Positions 23,295-23,300 of a DNA stretch of 23,300 bases are shown here, piece after piece. Positions within the stretch are counted from its first letter, which is position 1, and each line of letters opens with the position of its first letter. The stretch spans positions 1 through 23,300 of the forward strand of contig JAIRWJ010000080.1 in assembly GCA_031269065.1 (NCBI GenBank), read 5' to 3'. The position numbers and the translations under genes are program-made. A model generated the notes under the pieces. That model had not been told where the DNA came from. It saw only the letters and a program-made list of their open reading frames with translations, and did not search any database. This DNA is from Rickettsiales bacterium. GTDB lineage: Bacteria; Pseudomonadota; Alphaproteobacteria; Rickettsiales; UBA1997.

Positions 23295-23300
23295 ATATAT

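Larger units (their letters stand above)
22769..23300. other. Non-coding tail after secA up to the window edge
   Basis: No convincing gene is present in these 532 bp. A 62-codon ATG frame (22943-23131) has no recognisable product and overlaps both an inverted repeat and the 27-bp repeat. Visible structure: a hairpin GTCTA-GTAT-TAGAC (22891-22904), an 11-bp inverted repeat spanning 22934-23035, repeat copy 2 (23084-23110), and a promoter at the edge. Confidence 0.5.

Noticed and set aside
1..23300. TAG read as an amino acid
   Set aside because: Proteins end at their family C termini at TAG (for example DPTEALRYQ in the permease and the SEC-C tail of SecA), so TAG is a true stop.

Overview
The window looks like a chromosomal segment of an alphaproteobacterium with about 40% G+C, quite possibly a host-associated lineage of the Rickettsiales or Holosporales kind. 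The evidence is a CarD regulator with the alphaproteobacterial signature (MWSRRAKEY, KINSGD, SYSER), an IalB-family secreted protein, a Cys-free L33, a SecA with the SEC-C zinc tail, a fused FolK-FolP, and several eukaryote-like or low-complexity proteins (MORN repeats, a Ser/Glu-rich membrane protein). Lineage below class is inference. No rRNA, tRNA, insertion sequence, phage gene or CRISPR array was recognised.

Layout. Bases 1-1459 (+) hold the 3' part of a MORN-repeat protein whose frame runs off the left edge. It converges on glmU (-), with a perfect hairpin between them. A Ser/Glu-rich membrane-anchored protein (+, 3002-3952) diverges from glmU. Next comes a minus-strand run transcribed from the IalB-like gene through uppP and fba (class II aldolase) to folKP. 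From 7.7 kb the plus strand carries rpmG-bamE-era, then a MacB/FtsX-type permease with its own promoter, then a tightly overlapping set of cupin, GNAT acetyltransferase, PBP1A and ruvC. A 1.06-kb stretch with no convincing gene (14651-15714) follows; it contains clustered stem-loops, three degenerate tandem repeats of 81-86 bp and an AT-rich palindrome. After it come a PhzF-fold epimerase-like gene (+), a convergent M23 peptidase (-), a divergent carD-comF pair (+), a 444-bp spacer, secA (+), and a 532-bp tail ending in a promoter for a gene outside the window.

How the genes fit together. Cell-envelope assembly dominates: glmU makes UDP-GlcNAc, uppP recycles undecaprenyl phosphate, PBP1A polymerises and crosslinks peptidoglycan, the M23 protein probably trims it, bamE belongs to outer-membrane protein assembly and secA drives export. 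A PhzF-scaffold protein with the two cysteines typical of DapF-type racemases sits beside the M23 gene and may be an amino-acid epimerase. Folate synthesis (folKP), glycolysis/gluconeogenesis (fba), ribosome biogenesis (rpmG, era) and recombination (ruvC) fill the rest.

The most unusual signals are: (1) TAG ends 14 of 20 genes and CTAG is abundant, the reverse of the usual bacterial bias; (2) the hybrid PhzF/DapF active site; (3) the tandem repeats in the 14.65-15.7 kb gap; (4) a 27-bp repeat plus a shared A/T-tract promoter layout before secA and before the right-edge promoter; (5) a long inverted repeat after secA. None of these amounts to a demonstrated new system, and most of the genes are ordinary housekeeping genes.
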